64,000 bases of DNA from Hemileia vastatrix (GCA_030280995.1 JASXTE010000013.1:8587001-8651000), one strand, 5' to 3'; numbered from the stretch's first letter, positions 32,502-45,363 are shown. Made by a program: numbers and translations. Notes: generated from the letters alone by a model not told the origin.

Positions 32502-33305
32502 TGTCAGCCAGGCTACTAGACTTACCCAGTAAAATAATTAATTATTTACTGGATGAAGCCGCACCTTATCATTTTAATTATTTAATTATAAATTAGTTAC
32601 ATTAAAATTACTTATAATAAATTAACTAATTACAGAATGATAAAATTAAATGAATAATTAAAATTAAATATAAAATTGTCCCTTATATTTTTTCTCTAAC
32701 ACTGTGCTCATTTGACAGGTTGGAAGAAATAAAGATTTATATTAAAAATAGATTTTAAATTAAAATAAGATTTTAATATTTAACTAATATTAAATATATA
32801 CAAAAACTCAAATTTCTTATTTAGAATTGACTTCTACAGTAAATATTAAATAAATTGATAAAGTTCTGACATACTCTGTAAATACATCTTTTTGATGCCT
32901 TCTTTTTAGAACAACTTTAATATTTGAAAATACTCCTTCTGGAATATTCTTTTTCTCTCTCTATAATACTACTGTTTTCAGAATTTGATTGCCGTGCCTT
33001 GTCCCTCCTTTGCCTATATAAGGCCTCTCTTTTGGTTGTTTTTTATTCATTCCTTTACCAACTTACTTTATTATTACTATTTACAACACAATACTTATTT
33101 TTATATCTTATCTCATTAGTAGTTACAAGAGCGTAATTCTAATCAATAACTTATAACAATAGTTAAAACCCTACCTCTTATATTTGAGTAACAAATCACT
33201 TAGATTAAGAAATACGTACCAAATATTTGAGAGTTTATTTAAAATCCTTAAAATCCTCATAGAAACTTCATACCAAATCTTCTAGACCAAAAGCATACCT
33301 TGACA
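32502..33305 (+). repeat. Element K 3' LTR
   Basis: TGTCAGCCAGGCTAC to CCTTGACA, 804 bp, TATA box at 33015. The right flank GAAAC repeats the left flank of the 5' LTR. Confidence 0.95.
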
Positions 33306-34690
33306 GAAACACTCCAGATTTAGCAAAAATTAATGATGAATATTTGAGGGATATTATTGCTAAAAAAAATCATATAATAAACAACATGAAATTTACTCAG
33401 AAACATAATAGTTTGTTAACTGAACAGGGTTATCAAGCATTGAGGAGTGAGTTACAGAGAGTTTCTGATGATTTGTTTCATTACAAAGTAACTCATGAAA
33501 AGAAAGTTGCTTTATGGAAAAATATAAAAAACAATTTGTCTAAACTACAAGATACTGTGTCTATCTGTTGCCAGAAGCTAGAGGTAGATAAGATGAACCT
33601 AAAAATATTGAGTGATCATTATTCATCTTTTCAAAATAAAACCCAGTTATCTTTTGCAACAATCAATGAGATTTTATCTAGTTTTCCAAGAGTGAAAACA
33701 AGACTAACAACCATTGAAGAGAAATTGAATTCATTTTTTAAAGATCAAAAATATTCTGAAATTTCTTTGAAGGAACATATAGTACAGGATGCTCTAAATT
33801 TACCAGTTGCTAGTTCATCTAAGGTAAAATTAGATTCAGAAATGCTTGTTGATAACACTGAGTCTCCATAAAAAACTGATGATGCACCAGGATCTGAAAC
33901 AGAAGGATTAAACAATATGATTTCAGTACAATTAGAGAAATTACAGCTTCTTCTTACTCAGAAACAAGCTAGAGCTAAGGAGACTCCTTCAAATCAAAAG
34001 AATTGGCCAAAACTTGACCAGTACCCAACATTTGATGGTGATTCTTCTTCTGATTGGCAGCAATTCATTTGCAGAATTAATAACTTGAAAAATTCTTACA
34101 AACTTGCAGATGAGGAAATTGTGTCTAAGTTAATTTCTTTGTTTACCAATTTAGCCCCAATGTGGTATGAATCTGTTCTCTAGGATAAGAATGACTACAC
34201 ATGGGAAGATTGGAAGAAATTGATTAAAGCACAATTTAGTGGCTCCAAGTTTAGGATGTCTCAACAAATGCAGTATGAGGAAACTAGATATAGCTCTTCT
34301 ACTGATAAAACTATTGAGTTCTTAATGAAACTTGTAAAAATCTTGAGAGCAATGGACCCAAATATGGAGTTTGAGTTATGGAAGGACAGGATCATTTATA
34401 AATTACCAATGCCTTTGAAAGACTTGATAGTGGCTAGTACTGAGTTCTCCAGAGAACGCTCTTCTTTCATTAATACTTGTGATGAGATCCTTTGTAACAA
34501 CAAGTATTATGCCAGAAGATTCATTCCTAGAACCCCTTTGGAGAAACCCTCCACTTATCAACAGAAACCTCTGGAAAAGGTTTATGAACCTTCTTCCCCT
34601 GTCGCACCTAAAAAGTATGCAACAAACACTTGCTTCAAGTGCAACAATCCTTAACAGAAAGGCCATGTTTGCGACAAGAAGATAAATCTT
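33306..34690 (+). pseudogene. Element J Gag, continuation after K
   Basis: Resumes at AAACACTCCAGATTTAGC. Long helical region to about 33800, TAA near 33870, capsid domain (NWPKLDQYPTFDGDSSSDWQ, YESVL-stop-DKNDYTWEDWKKLIKAQFSGSKF) and a knuckle reading CFKCNNP-stop-QKGHVC near 34630. Same arrangement as K with independent damage. Confidence 0.8.
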
Positions 34691-36110
34691 GTTGAAAAAA
34701 CTGAGGAGCATGCTGATGACACAATAACACTTGATGATACATCAAGTGATTGTTCCAGAAATATTTCATATGTATCTCAACAAAAAATCTTGATTCTGGA
34801 AGAAGATATTCATTATTTAAATACCATTGATATTGCTGATAATGATTAATCAACAGTTGAGGATTTTGAGATCATAAGGAACATTGAGGATAGCTCAATT
34901 GTTATTGCCACTCTCAAAGCACCAGTCTTGATCAATGGAACCAGCATTGAAGTTGTTCTGGATTTTGGAGCTGGAGAAAGTGTAGTATCTGAAAAAGCAC
35001 TTGCTTCAGTGGATCATGACTATAAATCAAAACTGATGCCTATCATTTCTGAAAATTGGAGAGGTTATGGCTCTGTTTTGTCACCCATTGGTAAATACAA
35101 ATCCACAGTGTTTTTTAATATAACCATGGTTTTGTAAGAGCTATTTGTGATTTTGTTGTCATGAAGAATGTTAACTTAAGCAGTTGTTTTATTATAGAAA
35201 ATGAAATTTTATCCAAGTATGGCATAAAATTGGATCCTTCAAACAAATGTTTCACAATGGGGATGAATTGGAGGAGAAAATTTAAGATTCCTCCCCCCAG
35301 AAAATTATTAAAACCAGAATTGAGCACATGTAATTCTGTGGTTCAATATAAAGGAAGATATACAAAAGAAATGCATGCCCTTATGTCTGAAATTGACAAT
35401 GCTTCTTTTGGAGAACAACTTTCTGGTGAGGATAAAGATTCCATCATTAAATTGATAAAATCTTTTCCTATGGCATTTGCTCATGGGTCACATGAGCTAG
35501 GATTGGTTAAAGAAGAAATGAAACTCTCATTATCTTGTCCATTAACTGATATACCACCTAGTTTAAAGAAGAAGCATCATCCTGCTTCTCCCACAAAGAG
35601 AAAAGATATTGAAGACAATATCTCTACCCTTTTAAAAATGAATATTATTGAAAAGGTAGTTGAAACACATAAATATTGTGTTATCTCACCTGTACTAATT
35701 TCTTATAAGAAAGATAAAGCCAGGTTATGTGGTGATTATAGAGCATGAAATACTTATACTTTTGATGATATCTATCTTTACCTAGAATTAGCTCTATACA
35801 TGCTACCTTACAAGGTTCTAAATATATCAGCTGTCTGGATGATAACAAAGGATATCACCAGGTACCTGTTGAGAAGAATTCCGAAAATTTTCTGCTTATT
35901 GCTACTCATATGGGTATTTTTAAGTATGTTAGGATGCCATTTGGCTTTAAAAATGCTCCTTCAGTTTTTCAAAAAGTTATGGATAACGCATTCCATCAGG
36001 AGATGATTGAAGGTTGGCTGATGGTTTATATTGATGATATCATTATATTCTCAAAAACATTTGAGGACCATCTTAACCACCTGGGTAAAATGTTCCAAAA
36101 AATGGATGAG
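34691..36110 (+). pseudogene. Element J protease and reverse transcriptase
   Basis: Protease active site reads VVLDFGAGESVVSE (Ser of DSG changed to Phe). RT keeps YPASPTKRK-like HPASPTKRK, LCGDYRA followed by a stop, a one-base loss near 35775, SCLDDNKGYHQVPVEK, MPFGFKNAPSVFQK and catalytic YIDD near 36029. Decayed. Confidence 0.8.
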
Positions 36111-37898
36111 GAAAATATGACACTTTCTTTAAAGAAATGTAATATTAGTTTTCATTCTTTAAAAGTACTTGGTCATGTTGTTTCAGGGTTACAGATATGT
36201 GTTGACAAAAACAAAGTGGCAGCCATACAACAGGTGAAGGCTCCTACCACAGTTAGAGAGATCTTGAGTTTTTTGGGAACGTGTGGATACTATAGACAGT
36301 ATATTAGAAACAAACAAGTTTTAGCTTTAAACCTTACCTAATTGACTAGAAAGTATGTTGCTTTTGTCTGGAATAGTGAAAGACAGAGAGCTTTTGACAC
36401 TATGAAACACTTTTTGAAGTCAGCACCAATTCTTGCTTTACATGACTTTAATCAAACATTTGTTTTGTACACTGATGACAGTTTTATTGGTCTTGGTTCT
36501 TCCATCCATCAAAAACAAGTGATGAATGATAAATTATCAGAAGTAGTACTTTGTTATATATCAAGAAACTTGAGAAATAGTGAATTGAACTATGGTTCCA
36601 CTCAACTTGAATGTTTAGCCGTAGTGTGGGCTCTAGAAAAGCTACATTATTACCTGGATGACCAGAAATTTGAACTTGTCACTGACTGCAGTGCAGTTAA
36701 ATCCCTTTTAAACTTGAAAACACCTTACAGAAATATGTTCAGATGGCGGTTAGCTGTACAGGAATACAGAGGGTGAATGACAATTATTTATAGGGCTGGT
36801 ATTGTTCACTCAAATGTGGATATGTTACAAAGTTTACCTTTTCCAAATAATGACTCTAATACTGCTTATGATCCTGAGGATGATATTATTCATATTCATG
36901 GGATATATGTGGTTGATATGGAGGAAGAGCTATTAAAGCTTATTCTGGATTCATATGATAAGGACACTGACTTAAAAAAGTTATGCACCACATTAAATGA
37001 TCCAAAGAATTCTTCAATACATGAATTAATTAAAACCCTTTCTAAGAAGTACCAGAAGACTTTAGGGAAAGGTAAATTTTCAATATATGAAGGATATCTA
37101 TATTATAGAAGAAAGTTGAGTAATGTCATTGTTATTCCTCCTTCAATGAAAGAAATCATCTTGAAAATTTGTCATAATGACATATTAGCTGGACATTTTG
37201 ATCTTGAAAAAACAATGATCAGAATTAAAAACACTGCTTGGTGGGTTAATATGTCTGAAGACACCAAATTATATGTCGAATCTTGTGATTCTTTCCAAAA
37301 ATCAAAAAGATTGACTGGTAAGAGAGATGGATTAATGCAACATATTGAACCTCGTGATGCACCATGGAAGAAAAATTAAACATGGATTTTGTAACAGGAT
37401 TACCCATTGCTGGAAAAGACAGTTATAAATCTTGTTGGGTTATTGTTGTCAGATTCACAAAAATGTGTAAATTCAACCCTACCCACTAGGATGTTTCCAC
37501 TAAAGAATTAGCTTTCTTATGTTGATCTCATATGTTAAATACTGCTGGTTTTTCTAAAGCCATAATCTCTGAAAGAGACCATGAATTTACTTCTGAATTT
37601 TTTATGTCTCTGATGGATGTTTGTGGTTGTGATCTGAAACTTTCTAATGCCCATCACCCTCAGACTGATGGATTAGCTAAAAGAATGATTCAGAGTTTAG
37701 AGGACATGATAAGAAGGTATTGTGCCTTTGTTCTTGAGTATAAAGACAATGACAGATTCACTCATGATTGGGTTACCTTACTTCCTGGGCTGGAATTTTC
37801 TTATAATATAATTGTTCATTCTGTTGCTCAAAGAAAGCCTTTTGAGCTCTGGCTTGGATATGTTCCAAATACTCTTGCCCAAATTCTCAATAATAATT
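36111..37898 (+). pseudogene. Element J RNase H and integrase, cut by H
   Basis: RNase H motifs LYTDDSFIGLGSSIHQ and [19 protein letters not shown], then SNVDMLQSLPFPNND, the integrase zinc region (CHNDILAGHFDL, CDSFQKSKRL) and a core with MDFVTGLPIA, IISERDHEFTSEFF and LAKRMIQ. The second catalytic Asp reads Glu and the catalytic Glu reads Lys. It stops after PNTLAQILNN at about 37898, where H begins. Confidence 0.8.
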
Positions 37899-38733
37899 AT
37901 ATGCATTAATTTTATTAATAACCTCAATAATGGAGCTTTAATTCGCTACCACACTTAAATTTGCCTAAATTAGTAAAGTATTTACCCGTGCAAGCACCTG
38001 CCAAGGACTGCATGTAGTTACCCCACATCTCACACCCTTTTTTGGGTTTAGAAGTGGTTTCTCAGTCAATTTTGGTTATTTTTGAATGTGAATTTCACAT
38101 AGTATAATTTCATGATTAGCCCCAAAATTTCTTTTGTTAATCCCCCTTATTATTAAGTAATAATTAGTCTTACTTCTCCCTTTTTAGTCTTTTATTTTAA
38201 TGTATAATACGCATATACTCTCTTTTTTCCTTATTCTTTATTTTTGATGGATTATCCCTATTAATACAGGATTTTCGTGGGTGATATCATTCTAATTATG
38301 TTATTTGTCACTCTTTGTGTTTCTGGACATGTCTATTAGCTGTAATGAGGCCTCATTAACTGTGTTTAGAGCTGTAAAATCAAGGGGATCATTGGGGAAA
38401 TAATTGTGTATAAAAGGAGGGGGTTTTTTGGTCTTGTTTTTAACATTCTTTATCATTACAATTAAACATATAACCGATAAAATTACAATATATATCAATA
38501 GTACTTATAAAGTCTTTAAATAGTATCTGATTATATTAAATCTAATCTTCTACCAACTAGAAGATTGTAAACCATATATAATTAGTGAGATTAAAATTAC
38601 TGAGACCCATATATTGAGTTATATTTTAATACTTATTGGATTTGTGCTACAGTATTCATATAGCACCATTAAAATATTCTATAAAACAGACCATTAAAGC
38701 TATTTCAGGTCTCTGTTCTTGACCTCAGCCTGA
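37899..38733 (+). repeat. Element H 5' LTR (left part probably missing)
   Basis: TATA box TGTATAAAAGGAGG at 38409. The right end is set at CAGCCTGAAA because the ATTTGGAACCTTTCC box that follows LTRs in this family begins next. The left end is a junction in J integrase, and no TGTCAG-like start is seen. Confidence 0.55.
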
Positions 38734-39495
38734 AAATTTGGAACCTTTCCTCAAGAATTCTGTTGGTTATCTTCCAGTAAGTAAAAATTCAAAAAAGAGG
38801 CTATAAGCAAATTAAATACCTATAGAAATATTTGGATAATTAAAACAGGTTTGGGTCACTTATATAGTGATTTCAGAAAAATAAGCTCAGTTATATAATA
38901 AAATTGTGATATTTAATCAACAATTTTACCACTAATTTAACATATAATTGTTATTAGTCGGAGTCTGTCAATAGACCAATTAATTTTGTGATCTCTGCAG
39001 ATAAAAATTTTACCACTAATTTAACATAAAATTCTTATTGATGGTAGTTTTTCAATAGACCAATTTATTTTGTGATCTTTTCAGATAAAATGTTTTCCAC
39101 TAATTTTACATAAAATTGTTATTAGTGGGAGTCTGTCAATAGACCAATTAATTTTGTGATCATTGCAGATATTAAACCAGTTAAACTGATTAATTGTTTT
39201 CTTTTAACAGGACTCTTAATCCTTTTTTATTGGTTTTCAAAATTCATTTAATATTTAGAAAGAATCTTACTAAAAAAATTTCTTTTTCAAATATAAAAAC
39301 ATGGCCACATATTGTAGACCAGTAAAATTAAGTGACCCCATAAAATCATATTTGACTTTTGGCACTTATAAATTCACTTCATACCTACAAGTAGGCAAAG
39401 AAATTGTCATCAGTGGTATTGATGAATACTGATAAAACTCCATTTGTAGTTTTAAGATCTCAAATTTCAAATCTTTTAATAAATTCCACGTAATA
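38734..39495 (+). promoter_or_regulatory. Element H 5' leader
   Basis: ATTTGGAACCTTTCCTCAA box, GTAAGT donor at 38777-38782, three-copy hairpin repeat 38921-39170, CTTTTAACAG acceptor candidate at 39210, and AT-rich sequence to the ATG at 39496. No ORF. The tRNA-like motif of the other leaders was not found. Confidence 0.6.
38921..39170 (+). repeat. Leader tandem hairpin repeat of element H (3 x about 84 bp)
   Basis: Three units starting near 38921, 39003 and 39087. Each holds CCACTAAT paired with ATTAGTGG (one-base bulge in unit 1, mismatched in unit 2) and a second hairpin GTCT-GTCAAT-AGAC (weaker in unit 2), then TTTTGTGATC and a CAG. It occupies the same position as the unrelated arrays of C, J, K, G and F. 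Confidence 0.75.
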
Positions 39496-40087
39496 ATGTG
39501 TGAAAATAATGATATTGTAAGTAATAAAGCAAAACCTTATAGCTTATGACCTAGAGCTGAAAGACTTGTTACAGGAAACTCAAATGGAGGGCCAGGATTC
39601 CCCCACAAACAGAAAAACTCCACAAATGTCTCTGGAGGAAAGGGAAAAACTTTTAAAACAGGTATCAATAAAGAAAACAAGAAATACCTTACAAGAACAA
39701 ATTCACTCCCTATCCACTCTACTGAACACCTTAACAATAAGAGTCAACAACATAGTAGAAAAGATAAAAAATCTTGAGAAAAGAGCAGCTTAGGGTTTCA
39801 TAGAAGTCAATCAAGATCTGGTGGAAATAAAGGCTCAACCAACAACAGTTGCACTCAAAAATTCCATAGCCATACCTCCAGCCCAAGAGGAGGACCAAAA
39901 GATTACTGTAATCAAATGGAAGTGGGACTGGTATTCCCAAAACTACAAAATCCCTCAACAGCAGGGCTCCAGAAGTCACCCTTACAGGGGAAAGCTAAGG
40001 AGATGCATGGGAAATGGAAAAAGACCTTGGTAAGTCATCCATCTTCTCAGGATCAATTATATAATCCTAAAAATGAATCTCTTATAG
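39496..40087 (+). pseudogene. Element H gag 5' part with spliced ORF X
   Basis: Exon 1 is only MCENNDI (39496-39516). Intron 1 is 39517-39574 (58 nt; GTAAGT..TTACAG). Spliced exon 2 reads ETQMEGQDS, SIKKTRNTLQEQIHSLSTLL, helical RVNNIVEKIKNLEKR, a TAG, then VIKWKWDWYSQN, HPYRGKLRR and KRPW-stop. Intron-like segment 2 is 40030-40087 (58 nt; GTAAGT..CTTATAG). IKK, KWxWDW, HPY.G and PW-stop are shared with K despite strong divergence. The unspliced frame is open through segment 2 into NEIDRELLDIIDKD. Confidence 0.7.
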
Positions 40088-41676
40088 GTAATGAGATTGA
40101 TAGAGAGTTACTGGATATAATTGATAAGGATTTAAAAAATTATTCTTTTGAAAATTAAATGTTAAACCTGTCTTTAAATGATGAGAATGTACATAGATTT
40201 ATTGACCACCAGGATAATGCTATTAATATAAAAATGGAACCAAATGAATTTAATCTTGAAACTGATGATGAGTCTTCTGAATTGGACACAGAAAAAATTG
40301 AATATTTTCTAAAAGAAAATACAATGGGATCAAAAATAATTAGTAAATTATTATTAAGAATTGAAAAATTGGAAGAATTCTCTAGAGAGTCAAACAATAA
40401 TACAGAAAGTGTATTATTAAACCTCACACAATCATTAAGTACAAAAGCCAATAGGTTAAAAATGATTGAGAATTCAAATAATTAATTAAACAATGAAAAT
40501 AAAAGATTAAACTCTGAGATTAAGAATTTAGAAAATAAATTGGAACCTTTTCAGAATATTATGGCTACCATAGAGGGGCATGTAAAATTGTCTTTTTCAA
40601 ATGTGAATGATACATTAACACATGTGCCTGTAATAAAAGATAGTTTACAAAGAGTAGAAATTGTAATGGCTAACATTTTGAAAAATAATGATAAAGTAAA
40701 TGATAATACCTCTTATGTGGAAAGAGTACCAGTTTTTAATAAACACTCAGATGATAAACCAATGATTGAAAATGAACATAGTGTCATGGGCTCTGAGAAT
40801 ATAAAATCAGTAAAGGATAAAATAAATGTTCATCTTTCTAAAGTAAGTGAATTACTTAATATTCCTCAGGTTAGGGAAGCAAAAACTAACCAAAAGAACT
40901 GGGCTAAGTTAGATCAGTACCCTAATTTTGAAATGCACTCAAAATCTTTTTTGAAACAATTCATTCAAAGAATTGATAACTTAAAGTTTTCATACAAATT
41001 ACCTGATGAAGAAATTACATCGAATTTGATATCTTTATTTACAGATGTGGCCTTATTATGGTTTAAATCTGTATTGAGTAAGGGAATTAACTACTCCTGG
41101 AATGAATGGAAGGCACTAATTGAAAGGCAATTTGGTGGCCCAAAATTAAGAATCACTCAACAAAGATTGTATGAAAGAGCCAGATATAATACAAATGTTG
41201 GAGATAAACCCATGGTCTTTTTAATGAATTTAATAAAAATCATGAAGGCTATGGATCCAAAAATGGATTATGATGAGTGGAAAGAAAAAATAATATATAA
41301 ATTGCCTATATCAGTTAGAGAAATTATTAAAGCTAGAACTGAAACCATCAAAGATACTTCTGGGTTTATTAATATATGCAATGAAATATTATTGAACCAC
41401 AAATATGAAACCAGGTATAATAATTACAAGCAAAGTGTTGAGATAGTAAAACCTACCAAAAATAATTTACCAGTGGAGAAGAAAATCCCATCAGCTCCCC
41501 TTGTCCCTAAAAGACAAGAAAATGACTCTTGCTACAAATGTAATGAACCTTGGGCTAAAGGTCATACTTGTGAGAAAAGAATAAATGTTATTGAAAACTC
41601 ACAAGATTCTGAACAAAGTAATAATGAAGATGAAAAGGAGGAATCTAGTGAGGACTGTAAAAGTAATATTTCTTAG
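40088..41676 (+). pseudogene. Element H Gag: coiled coil, capsid domain, zinc knuckle
   Basis: Helical segments (40159-40485 and 40540-40850) separated by stops, then the capsid domain NWAKLDQYPNFEMH, QRIDNLKFSYKLPDEEI, WNEWKALIERQFGGPKL and a perfect knuckle CYKCNEPWAKGHTC at 41530-41571. The 378-codon open stretch 40540-41676 is the longest Gag ORF in the window. It ends in a TAG in the acidic linker. Confidence 0.85.
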
Positions 41677-42300
41677 AGTGATGATGAAAATGAGATATAT
41701 GTATTAGAACAGGATATTATGTTTCTGAATTATGCAATAACTCATACAGATACATCTTTAACTTCCATTGAAGAAGCTGAAATTATCAAAGATGTATCTC
41801 ATGATACTTACAAAATCACACCTATTAGAGTGCCTGTTATTATATGGGGAAAATAAATGAATTCCATTCTTTAAACTGATGCTGCAGGTAGTGTAGTTTC
41901 TATTAATACTTTGATGAAACTAGATAGTAAGTATAAGGAAAAACTAGAACCTGTACAGACAAATAAATGGAGGGGTTTTGGTTCAGTATTAAATCCAATT
42001 GGCAAATACAAAACGTCTGTATTCTTTAAATATCATAATGGATATGTAAAATCAGTGTGTGAATCTGTGGTAATGGATAATAAAAATTGTAGTGATTGGT
42101 TTATTATTGGCAATGACTTATTGACCAAATTTGGCATCAAACTAGATCCTGCAAATAGTTGCTTCACTTTAGGCATAAATGGGAAAGAAAATTCAAGATT
42201 TGCTCTGAAAAATCAGTTTATTGAATTTCTCCTAAAGAAAAACAACTGCAAGTTGGAAGAACCAACTCTGAAGTGGTAGAATTGGAAAATGAAATCCAAA
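41677..42300 (+). pseudogene. Element H aspartic protease region
   Basis: IRVPVIIWGK, then a stop, and a broken active site reading TDAAGSVVS where relatives have DSGAGGSVVS. Then WRGFGSVLNPIGKYKTSVFFKYHNGYVKSVCE and SDWFIIGNDLLTKFGIKLDPANSCFTLGINGK, well conserved. Catalytic function is lost. Confidence 0.75.
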
Positions 42301-42349
42301 AAGCCTCTTTAAGTACTTAACTCTCAAAAATTGAAGAAAACAATATTTC

Positions 42350-43300
42350 TAGATTGATAAAATCTTATCCTATGGCATTTGCTCATGGTTCAAATGAACT
42401 AGTATTGGTCAAAAACCATGAGATGAATATCTCATCAAGTTGTGATCTGGATAATATTCCTGGCAGCTTGAAAAAAAAACTTACTCAGCTTCTCCTGCAA
42501 AAAGGAAAGACATTGAAGACAAAATTAAAATTTTGTTTGAAATAGGTATTGTTTAAAAAATGGACACAAAACCTAAGTATTGTATTATTTCACCAGTTTT
42601 AAACTCTTATGAAAAAGATAAAGCATGATTATGTGGTGATTACAGTGCTCTGAATACATTCACTGTGGATGATATTTACCCTCTACCAAGGATAGCTTTT
42701 ATATATGCTACCTTACAAGGAGCAAAGTATATTTCCTGTCTGGATGGAAACAAAGTTTACCACCAAATTCCTGTGGAAAAGAATTCTCAGAATTTCTGAC
42801 TCATAACCACACACATGGGGATATATAAATTTGTGAGAGTGCCTTTTGGCTTAAAAAAAGCGCCTTCAGTCTTCCAAAAATTGATGAATAGTATTTTTCA
42901 TCAGAAAATGATTGAAACATGGACTATATTTTAGATTGATGAGATTATAGTGTTCTCAAAAACATATGATAGAAATTTAAATCACCTGAAAAGAGTATTT
43001 CAAAATATGGATGAAATTAATATAACAATTGCATTAAAGAAATATAAGTTTGTGTTTCAATCCTTGAAAGTACTTGTAAATTTTGTATCTGGATTAAAAA
43101 TTTGGGTTGACCAGAACAAAGTGGCAGCAAAAAAATATTAGTATACCTAATTATGTGAAAGATGTTTATATTTTTTTAGGTATGTGTGGATATTATAGGC
43201 AGTGTATAAATAACTACTAATCCATTGCAGCCACTTTAACAACATTAATCAGGAAAAAAGAAGCTTTCATTTGGAATAATGAAAGACAACATGCCTTAGA
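42350..43300 (+). pseudogene. Element H reverse transcriptase
   Basis: PMAFAHGSNELV, LYGDYSALN-like segment, FTVDDIYPLPR, SCLDGNKVYHQIPVEK, VPFGLKKAPSVFQK. The catalytic YIDD reads stop-IDE. LKVLVNFVSGLKIWVDQNKVA follows, then stops and a short deletion in the connection. Inactive. Confidence 0.8.
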
Positions 43301-43304
43301 TAAA

Positions 43305-44216
43305 TTGAAGGAGTGTTTAATTTCAGCTCCAATATTGGGACTGCCAGATTTTAACCTACCTTCTATCTTGTACACTGATGCAAGCTTCACAGGCTTAGGT
43401 GCTGCCTTACAGCGAAAACAGATAATAAGTGGAAAATTATCTGAAGTAGTTATCTGTTATATATACAGAGCCTTAAGTAAGACAGAATTAAGGTATGGTG
43501 CCACCAAACTGGAATGTTCAGCCGTTGTGTGGGCCTTGGAGAAACTTCATTACTATCTGGAAGACCAGAAGTTTGAATTAATAACAGATTGCAGTGCAGT
43601 AAAATCATTACTAAACATGATGACCCCTAATAGGCGCATGTTTAGATGGCAAATAGCTGTACAAGAGTACATAGAAAGAATGAAAATCACTTATAGAGCA
43701 GGAAAATTTTATTCTAATGTGGATTTATTATCCAGGAGCCCTTTGCCAAATGATTCTGACAACCCAGCTTATGTACCTGAAAAAGTGGTTATACATGTAT
43801 TTGGGATTTACATAGTTGATTTAGAGGAAGAGTTTATGCAAACTATATTAGTTAATTATTCATCTTATAAAGATTTGTCTAAGTCATCTACCATTTTAAA
43901 TGATCCAACAAATGCCTCTATTAGTGCATTTATTAAAACCTTGCCTCCACAGTATAAAAATGCATTGGAAAAAGGTAAAATGTCAATTGAAGATGGATAT
44001 ATATATTACAGAAAAAAGCTAAGTAATGTAATAGTTATACCACCTTCTATGAAAGAGTTAATGTTGAGTACTTGTCTTGATGACATTTTATCTGGTCATT
44101 TTAATTTTAACAAAACATTAAACAGAGTTAAAAATACAGCCTGGTGGATAAACATGAAAGAAGATGTACAAAAATACATTGAAACATGTGACTTTGTCAG
44201 AAATCTAAAAGATTGA
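43305..44216 (+). pseudogene. Element H RNase H and integrase zinc region
   Basis: An unbroken 303-codon stretch: [70 protein letters not shown], then CLDDILSGHFNFNKTLNRVKNTAWW of the integrase N-terminus. The first His of the HHCC motif reads Leu and the final Cys pair is disrupted by a frameshift (CDFVRN). Confidence 0.8.
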
Positions 44217-44275
44217 CTGGGAAGAAATCTGGGTTGTTACAAAAAATAGAGTAGCCAAAAGCTCCATGGGAAATT

Positions 44276-44959
44276 ATGAACATGGATTTTGTCACTGGGG
44301 TGCCATTATCAGGAAAAAAAAGTTTCAATTCTTTCTGGGTAATTGTTGATAGATTAACCAAAATGTTTAAATTTATCCATACCAATAAAGAGGTATCTTC
44401 AAAAGACTTGGCATTACAATGGTGGACTCAAATGATGAATACTTATGGGTTCCCCAAAGCCATAATCACTGACATAGACCCTAAATTTACTTCAGAGTTC
44501 TGGAAATATTTGATGGAAGTATCAGGCTGTCAATTGAAGTTGTTGACAGCACACCATCCCCTAACTGATGGGCTGGCTGAGAGAATGATACAGACTCTAG
44601 AAGATATGATCAAAAGATATTGTGCCTTTGGATTGGAATACAAATACAATGAGAAATTCACACATAACTGGGAAAGATTAATTCCTGGCCTTGAGTTTGC
44701 TTATAGTAGCACAACTCATTCTGTAACAGAGAAAAAACCATTTGAACTCTGGCTGGGATATGAACCAAATACCCCAGTAAATCATTTAAATAAATTACCA
44801 AGGTTAGATATACACACTGGTACTAAATCCTTTATTAATATGCAAAAATGTGTAGAAAGCATGCAGAGGAATGCATCCAAAAAGTATTTGAATATTAAAA
44901 TAAAAGGTGGGATAAATCTCATAAAGAATTTGAATTCAAAAAAGGAGATGAAGTCCTAA
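44276..44959 (+). pseudogene. Element H integrase core
   Basis: A 227-codon open stretch with MDFVTGVPLSGKKS, FPKAIITDIDPKFTSEFW and AHHPLTDGLAERMIQTLEDM: all three catalytic acids present with D,D-35-E spacing. Ends with EKKPFELWLGYEPNTP and a shifted tail. The best-preserved integrase core in the window together with K. Confidence 0.85.
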
Positions 44960-44961
44960 TT

Positions 44962-45363
44962 TTGACACTACATTTTAACTTACAAGGTAATTTTAAATTG
45001 AAGGATCCCTTTGTAGGACCTTTTTTAGTAAACAAAATGGTTGGTAATCATGCTTTGGAAGTCATATTATATGCCCCATATGATAGGAAACATCCAGTTT
45101 TCCCTATCTCATTATTAAAACCTTACCATGAAAATGATCCTGACTAATTTCCAAAAAGAAGAGGAAGGCCTAAAAAGAAACCTGAAGAATTATTGGAAAA
45201 GGCAGAGATTAAAAAAATACTCAAGAAAAGAATTCTTACTAAATAGAAAGGAACTGAGTATTTATTAAGATTTAAGGGGAAATAAAATAAATTTGATAAA
45301 TGGATACCTGTAAAAGAAATTTAAAATCTATCTTCATTTCTTAAAAAATTTAAACAGAAATAA
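44962..45363 (+). pseudogene. Element H GPF/Y module and chromodomain-like tail
   Basis: LHFNLQGNFKLKDPFVGPFLVNKMVGNHALEVILYAPYDRKHPVFPISLLKPY is unbroken. After a stop, FPKRRGRPKKKPEE and a chromodomain-like AEIKKILKKRI..GTEYLLRFKGK..FDKWIPVKEI follow with three stops. Same layout as K. Confidence 0.7.

Larger units (their letters stand above)
24589..33305 (+). mobile_element. Element K: complete-length chromovirus inserted in J gag
   Basis: 8717 bp with two LTRs (805 and 804 bp, about 25 differences by eye, roughly 3%), flanked by the 5 bp duplication GAAAC at 24584-24588 and 33306-33310. J's coding sequence resumes exactly at the right flank (AAACACTCCAGA). One reading frame runs from the gag ATG (26444) through Gag, protease, RT and RNase H, broken by point nonsense changes, with a one-base deletion near 31193. 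Best reference copy in the window. Confidence 0.95.

Noticed and set aside
32924..33136. ORFs inside LTRs (for example 25012-25245, 32924-33136, 22138-22344)
   Set aside because: Short hydrophobic translations of AT-rich LTR sequence; their frames are not kept between the two LTRs of one element.
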